Assembly (NCBI GenBank): GCA_036877525.1
Contig: JAZGTH010000100.1
Span: forward strand, 620,001-684,000
DNA: 64,000 nucleotides
Reading direction: 5' to 3'
Origin: Chromobotia macracanthus
Taxonomy: Eukaryota; Chordata; Actinopteri; Cypriniformes; Botiidae
This document shows positions 57,339-64,000 of this stretch, in pieces; position 1 is the stretch's first letter; each line of letters begins with the position of its first letter. Position numbers and translations under genes: made by a program. A model generated the notes under the pieces. That model was not told where the DNA came from. It saw only the letters and a list, made by a program, of their open reading frames with translations, and made no database searches.

Positions 57339-60300
57339 GTGAGTCAGATTTGCATTTTGTTCTTTATGATTTGTCATTACTGGCTAATGCATTGAATGTC
57401 TGTCATCTGTGGATGGAAGTAGTTCAGTACAATCCTTACAAACGATAGTTGCTGGCTATGCAGTTGTAATAGTAATTGCCACCATCTGTTGGGTCCATGC
57501 AATACATTATCATCAGTCATGGGGAGGTCTGCTTTGAACATTCTGGTTTGGGCTCCTTCAAAGCTTTTGCAGTTGCATGTTCCCTTGTTCCAAATACCAA
57601 ACAGCAAGTCAATTATCTTAATGTTTATGTAAAACCGATTGACTTTTAGGACTGTTGTCACCTTTCAGAAAGCACTGGCTGTGCATTACTATAATGATGA
57701 TGGATTGTAGTTTAAAATGTAAAAAATGTATTATTGGTTTGTGCACTAATTGTAAATGTCAGGCCTCTGTGTCCTTTTATAGGCATGCAGAAAGATTGCA
57801 AAATAATATCTGTCAGTAGTGAGGTTGTGGGTGAGTAATCATTTCCTGTTGGAAGTTTGGGTTGCAAGATAAACTTGTAGGTCAGCTGACTAATGACTGT
57901 TATTGCTTGCACCATTTCTATTTTGTTTAGCTTGTTTTAAGTCTTGTTGTTTTTCCTTTATGCACCTCTATGTGGGACCGTTCATATACTTTCATATAGT
58001 TCATATACATCTGTTTTGAGTTGAATAGTTTGCACCAGAAAGCACCAAAAATCATCCAGTAAGTGCCAGTCAAGATTAGGTGTCTTGCTGTCCAAAATGT
58101 CAGTTTATGTTTGTAATCTGATTTGTAATCTGATTTCTAATCTGTTTGAATTAGGCAGTCTTCACCTCTGGTCATTTGTTACTCATCTCCTCAATGAACA
58201 GCCCCAGACCAATTATACAGCTTTCCTTAGTGTTTTACATAAAATAAAAGAGTTAAAGTTAAAGTTTTTTATTTCCTACATATGTGACAGTTTCCAAATG
58301 GTAGCTGTCTCAGACATATTGAAGTTTTATTCTTACATTTTTTCCAATCACACATACCTTTCTTTAGGTGTTTTATATATACAGTAGATAAATGTAGCCT
58401 ACATATATGACTGACATTTAGAAAGAAGGTTCAGTTGACTGTGACAGTAATTTGGGTATTTGTTGTTTATGACCCCCTTAAAATTTTATGGCACCACCTG
58501 ATCTCCAATAATTTCAGCATAATGTCAAAACCCATTTTGACCTTTGATTCAAATGTCACCGTATTGGATAATAATTACAGCAAGGTTACAGCAATTACAA
58601 GGTTATATACACAAAAAAACCATTCATAATTATGCACTTAATTTTACTATTTTTGTATGGTATGTTTGTGCTAACAACGAAATTAGAAGTTTGCAAACTA
58701 TTGTCTATATTTTTCTAAATAGCTAATGATCCTATTTCATAATCAATAGTATGCCTGATTTAGATTTAAATTAGGTTAGATCATCCTATTTATAAATAAA
58801 GCTCTTAAACCACAGCTAGGTTGTTTTGCACCATGTACAGCCTATACATAAACAGAGGGCTATATTCTTTTGGAGTGCTATGTGCCCCAGTTCAAAGTGG
58901 AGGTCAGTTCTTGGTCTTGCAGGGATGGAATGGAATTGGAGAGAGGAGGAGGCCAAAGATCACAAGAGAGATACCCTGTAAAAAGCAAAAAACTTTTAGA
59001 CTTTTTTATCTGTAAAACCCTATACATTAAACTCATTTACTGCCACTGATTTGTGCCAAGCCATGCCAGGGGGTCTAAAAACCTAATGTTGGGTCACAGT
59101 CTTTGTGCAAACTGTGCAAACTGTAGGACCATGTGGTCAAGATAGTTAAGGGTGGAGCAGTTGGTGCGGCTCTCTGGGGCGCTTACATTGCTAATGAATC
59201 ATGCATGCAGCTGCAGGCCCTCACTGAGCTCAGACTACTAAACAGAACGCAGCTCTTGACCACTAAGGGCCACAATCATGCTTGAATTTCATTAACAAAT
59301 CATTGAATGGGGAATATAATGTAACCTTATTCTCCATCGTTTCAAGGAGCATCTCAGCTTTTGTATTCTCATGGTGTGTTTTGTGTGTCTACTTAAGACT
59401 AATTTGTATTTGCACTGAGATTAATAGGGGAATTAATTTTAATAAGGAGCATATTTTCAATAATTATCAATATTTATGTCTAGCAGAATCAGTCATCACT
59501 CTTTCAGTATTCTCTCATTTCTGTGTACACAGGTCTTTATTCTCTCTTAATCCCTTTCATCTCTTACTTTTCTCTTTGTTAAGCCTTCAATGCTTCCCAT
59601 CTTCTCCCGCCCTGACCAAGATTTGCTCTGTCTGTCTTTGGATTGCGTAAGAATTTTCTAAAAATACTTAAGATACAGCAGCCGATCTGTGGAGCTGGGA
59701 AAATAGACACACTATTTTTACACAGCCTTAAGGCGAATGCTGATCATCATCAAAGTCTTTAAAACGTGATCAGAAAGGTTTTGATTACTAGTGCATCTGT
59801 AGCTGATTTATCTGTGCTACATCAGATGCATTTCTGTTGAACTAGCTATATTTGTGAAATGCTAATTCTAATGCACTGTGCTGTCGGCATATCAGGTTCT
59901 ACAAAAAGGTAGTTTGTCAGTTGCCATGTTGCTTCTTTCCTGTGTAACCTAAAGTAAAAGTCCATTTATACAGTATATACTAGTCAGGTACGATAAGCTG
60001 AGTTAACATGTCGTTAATGTCAGTTCTTCTAAATTATGGGTCTTTAAGGCAATGGTGAACTAGCCTTTTATGGCAGTTCAAACAATTGTATAAGCATTTA
60101 GTGCTAGTAGAAACACTCCTGATCAATTAGCTGCACTTTTAATAAGTACTGCAGCATTGACCCTTAAAAAGAAGGGTATTTACTCTGCCAAAAGTTTGGC
60201 GTGGTGCTGTACTGTTAGTCTTTTGTGCACATTTTAAAGGATATCATAAAAGGGCAGCACAGGGTTGAAAAAGCAGCTGGGCACTTCATGTTCTCCTTTA

Positions 60301-63300
60301 TTTAAAAAGGCTACGCCTGCTCAAATTCATTGTGCCTCAGTTCTGAGGGCAGCAGAGGTGAATGACCAGTGTACCTGATTTCATTTTACCTTAAGTAATA
60401 AAAGAGCACCATTCATCTAAGTTTTAATCACACAAATTATCTTTTTATTTTATTCTTCAAACTTACAAATTAGGGTAGAATGTTTTTCACTTCTGTCTTG
60501 ATGCTTTGATCACCTGTTACTGTTTTAAAAAGTAACCTGTTTTTAATACAATTAGCTATTCTTGTTGCTGTTGCTATGCATTTGTTGACTGATACGAGGT
60601 GTGTGAGCAAATAGCAAGATGGTTCTGAACACTGTTATTTATTTAGAAACTTAGTATCTCTGTCAGCTTTCATAGCTTCTCAACTCTTATTTTAGAGCTT
60701 TTTTAAATGGCCTACATTTGGGGTTTTTAATGCATGTGGGCAAACTATGAATAGACTCATGTGACCTTTAGGGCTTTTTCTTTGGCCTTCCACCAAAATT
60801 TAAATGAGCCATTAGGTTAGATAAATGCTCTCCTTCCTGGTTTCCACAGCGCTTGTTTTTTGTTTTGAAACATAGGCTGACTACGTTCTCTAAAATGATT
60901 ATTGCTTACAGTTTGTTCAGCTACATCTGCAACATCTCATTTGCGATATCAATGATACCTCTGTCAGTGCTTCAAAGCTTTTTGTTGCTACTGTTTAAAG
61001 ATTCATAAGCTCATGCAATAAAATCAATCTCAGAGAGTCTAAAAAGCCGAACACCCCACTTTGTTTGAATGACTGCAAGATATAACTGAGCTGTGCATGA
61101 AAACAAAGAGCGTTACAAACATCTGGTTGGTGGATGAGCATTTTCTCCACTAGGCTTCCTGCATCGATGGAGTGCAAGCTTGTCAGCTCTGTAGCGGAAA
61201 ACCTGACTGCGCTACCATAGAGACAAACAGGAAGTGGTAGTGTGAAAGTTGGCCCAGTGAGAGGTGCACAAATAAATGCTGAGCTGTTGAACAATTGTAG
61301 CTTTTGCTTCAGGCTTGTTATAGACCTGTAACATGGCCTTAGCATGATGAGCTATTTGGGGGTGTTTAGAAGTTATTTCTGTTTAAAATATTGTAAAACT
61401 AACTCCAGTGGCCTTATAGATCCTGTGCAGGTGGTCTTGGCTTTGTTAAAATGTTAGGCCAATATCTCTTGATCCTCAAATGATGTTGCATGTAAGTGGA
61501 AACATTGGGGACATTGGAGTATGTTGTGTACTCTAGTTTCTCACAGTTCTAATCTTGTGCAGTGTCTGTGGAACAGCTCACACTCAGTCAACATCTCACC
61601 AAGCAACAAGTAATATTACTTGGATCTAGGTTACCAACTCCAAAGTTTGACTGTTTTTTATGCTGCTAAAAGGTTCATTTGCTCTAGACCAAGTTCAAAC
61701 ATGAGCAGTATGCCTCTACACACTTGAGTGTTTCCTATAGCACAATAACTTCAGATTTTGGAGATTAGAACATGTATTCATGAAGTCACAAAAAGAAACC
61801 CATTCACTTTTCCTTTTTGAGTGACAGCTTAACTTTCTGTAACTCTAAATTTGATTTTCATGATTACTGTGTAACAACAGTTTTTTGGGGGTTAATTGTC
61901 GTATCGAAAATTAACTTTTTATATTAAGGAGAAATATTTTCCCCCTAAAATTATTTTCCAGGTGCAGTTTTAGTTGACCATGTCAATTACTACTATTGAA
62001 TTGGCTGGTAACGATTGTGTTTAGTCTCTTTATCATCAAATATATCAAATAAATGCATCAAATGTTCAATAACAAACATAAGCACTATGGAGTATTTCTT
62101 TGTCACCAAATTATAAATATCATGGACATTTTTATCACTTTCAGTGTTTTATTTGCCTGGTAAATTTTCTGTGTTTTTATGAATTACTACTTCTGACCTT
62201 GGTGTCAAATCCACTATATGCTTCTTAGAAAAGTGTTGTCTCAGTCTGTACATCTCTAGTGTACAGAACCCTTAAAAGGCATGGGTTAACTGTCTGTGGC
62301 TACTGGGAGACATTGAGAAGGCCCCCCTGCTGTAGATGACGTGGGATAAATGTATCCATCAGGGTGCAGTTCCCTTAACTCACTGTTGCTTAACTGTTGG
62401 TTATTTTTCCAGAAAGCACTCATACCTCATCCTCATACCTCAAATCTCATACCTCATCTTGCTTGCACATGTTTCTGCAAGAACCTGTTGCCTCTGAACT
62501 CCTCACTGCTTAACTTCAATTGCATTCAAGCTGAACAGCATAAATCTCACCCCGCAGTAAAAGAGGTTCTGCATCACCATTTTGTCATGCTTTACATGCT
62601 GTTTAGAACAAACATGGGCTTAAGAAAGGGTTAAGAAGGTGGAGATTTAAATCACCTCTGCTTTTGGTTAGCATTTACATTGGCATTGTGAGTGATTTAT
62701 TGTCATGTTCTCGAGTTGGTATGTGGCTGATACCATAATCGCTTGTATGCATGTCTGCAGCAGATCTCTTCCTGTAGCTTTCTTCACCTTTGGTAAATAA
62801 TGTCTACAGGAGCTTGGCAGAGGTTTAAAACAGTTACATTCTTTCTGGTCAGACAGCACATCTATTCTATTAAAAGGATAAAAGTTTTGTGTCAGCACAA
62901 TCGACATTTCCGTTTAAATGAATAGCAGGCACTAACTTTTATGACATTTGTGGTTATGATAGTTACTTTTGGTTTCCTCTGTGACACAGAATTGTTTCTT
63001 GAGCAGTGTTTACGAAGATACATTATGTGTGATGTTTATTGTTTGAATTGGAGGCTGCTCGGTTTGTAAGTCATGTCTAACTTGGATGGCTTATATTTAT
63101 TTTCCTGTTTGGCAGTCTTGCAAATAAACATGAATTTTAACTCATACCTAGGGATCAGCCTTGCCTAATTTGTGACCACAGTATGTAAGATGAGCCTAAC
63201 TCACTAAGCAGTAACCACAGCATCCATTACAGCCTCTTTACACTTGCTTGTGTCAGGAGCTCAATGTTTTAAAGGGTTTCAAGTGACCTTGTTTAAAATG

Positions 63301-64000
63301 CCTGACTTCCTTTCACAACCTGAGTTCTCGTAAAGGGTTTCAGTAACCCAAAGCACTGCTCAAATCACCCCACAGGTGTTGCCTTTGGACAGGTTAGAAC
63401 TCCATCCATATTTTATTTTTTTTTGCAAAAATGGAGGCAAACATTATTTTTTATAATATAAAAAATTAGTTGCTGTTTTATATATATATAATTACATGTA
63501 TGTACAGTGTCTGGTTTAAAGGGATAGTTCACCCAAAGATTCTCATTATTTACCCTCATGTGGGGGATACATGAGGGAAATGATGGAATATGTTTTTGGT
63601 GAACTAACCCCTGATGACCTTTCAATATGGTGAACACTGCATACATATTGCCATAAAATTTGTGATAATTCTGGTGAACAGAACCACTTTCTATATTACT
63701 GATAAATATTCCACAGGTCTCATTTTTTCATAAGGCAAATTTTCTCCAAATGCTTTATTCCAAATTACATGTCTCTTAGATTTGTTTTGTATCATAAAGA
63801 GATTCTCAAAAGTAAAAAAAAATGTTGAAAAAAAATTCTGCCTCTTATAGGTAGCACTGCTTACCCACAGTGCACTGGGCTCTGAGACATCCCTCAAATC
63901 CACAGGCTTGACATTTGACTAGCCAATAGGAATGCCTCTAGAGACCTTACTGCTCTCTATTCTCTGAGAGGTCATATCACAGTAGGGCAATGCAATATCC
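57339..64000 (+). other. pip4k2a: pip4k2a intron 1 (continues past window)
   Basis: More than 6.6 kb without the expected second exon (which should encode a segment like INELSHVQ). AT-rich, with the fold-back element at 63515-63612 and a short direct repeat AATCTGATTTGTAATCTG near 58117-58145. I see no nested gene. Frames such as 59282-59650 lack any recognisable motif. Confidence 0.7.
63515..63612. mobile_element. fold-back MITE (Angel-type palindrome)
   Basis: TTAAAGGGATAGTTCACCC opens the element and TTTTTGGTGAACTAACCCC closes it. The inner halves TTTACCCTCATG and CATGAGGGAAATGA are also inverted, so nearly the whole 98 bp can fold on itself. This is an abundant cyprinid repeat. The name is from memory. 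Confidence 0.75.

Noticed and set aside
59282..59650. 122-codon frame in pip4k2a intron 1
   Set aside because: Low-complexity hydrophobic composition and no motif; best read as chance.

Overview
This 64 kb window is vertebrate nuclear DNA from a ray-finned fish, most likely a cyprinid-type teleost. The evidence is AT-rich intergenic DNA, split genes with GT-AG introns, vertebrate one-to-one orthologues, and typical teleost/cyprinid repeats (tRNA-SINE pieces, fold-back MITEs, a Tc1 relic, long CA/TG runs). No bacterial, viral, CRISPR or operon-like system is present.

Layout: (1) 0.5-14.1 kb, minus strand: a degenerate mtrr (methionine synthase reductase) locus. About 13 exon remnants in the correct order keep most splice sites but carry several in-frame stops and frameshifts. 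(2) 14.9-18.6 kb, plus: cct5, 11 coding exons, 541 aa. (3) 19.9 kb, minus: tRNA-Thr(AGT). (4) 22.7-24.8 kb, minus: klhl15, 604 aa, with a probable 5' non-coding exon near 26.6-26.8 kb. (5) 28.2-32.1 kb, plus: eif2s3, 12 exons, 472 aa, head-to-head with klhl15. (6) 34.6-37.9 kb, plus: zfx, 727 aa, behind a CpG-rich promoter. Its array lacks the eleventh zinc finger of the human protein. (7) 39.5-42.8 kb, minus: two tandem lipocalin genes made by a roughly 2.1 kb duplication that also copied the end of the zfx 3' UTR. (8) 45.2-45.9 kb: dead Tc1/mariner fragment. (9) 47.1-48.6 kb, minus: msrb2, 182 aa. (10) 49.1-55.5 kb, minus: armc3, about 18 exons, about 841 aa. (11) 57.2 kb, plus: first coding exon of pip4k2a; the rest of the window is its first intron.

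The genes are unrelated housekeeping or tissue genes held together by synteny, not a pathway. klhl15-eif2s3-zfx matches the order at human Xp22, msrb2-armc3-pip4k2a matches 10p12, and cct5 and mtrr are both on human 5p15. Promoter regions look bidirectional between mtrr/cct5, klhl15/eif2s3 and armc3/pip4k2a.

The observations most worth a second look are the mtrr pseudogene, the missing Zfx finger, the lipocalin duplication and its breakpoint, and the overlapping upstream ORF at the zfx start codon. All exon boundaries were read by eye from splice consensus, phase and remembered family similarity; no database search was run.
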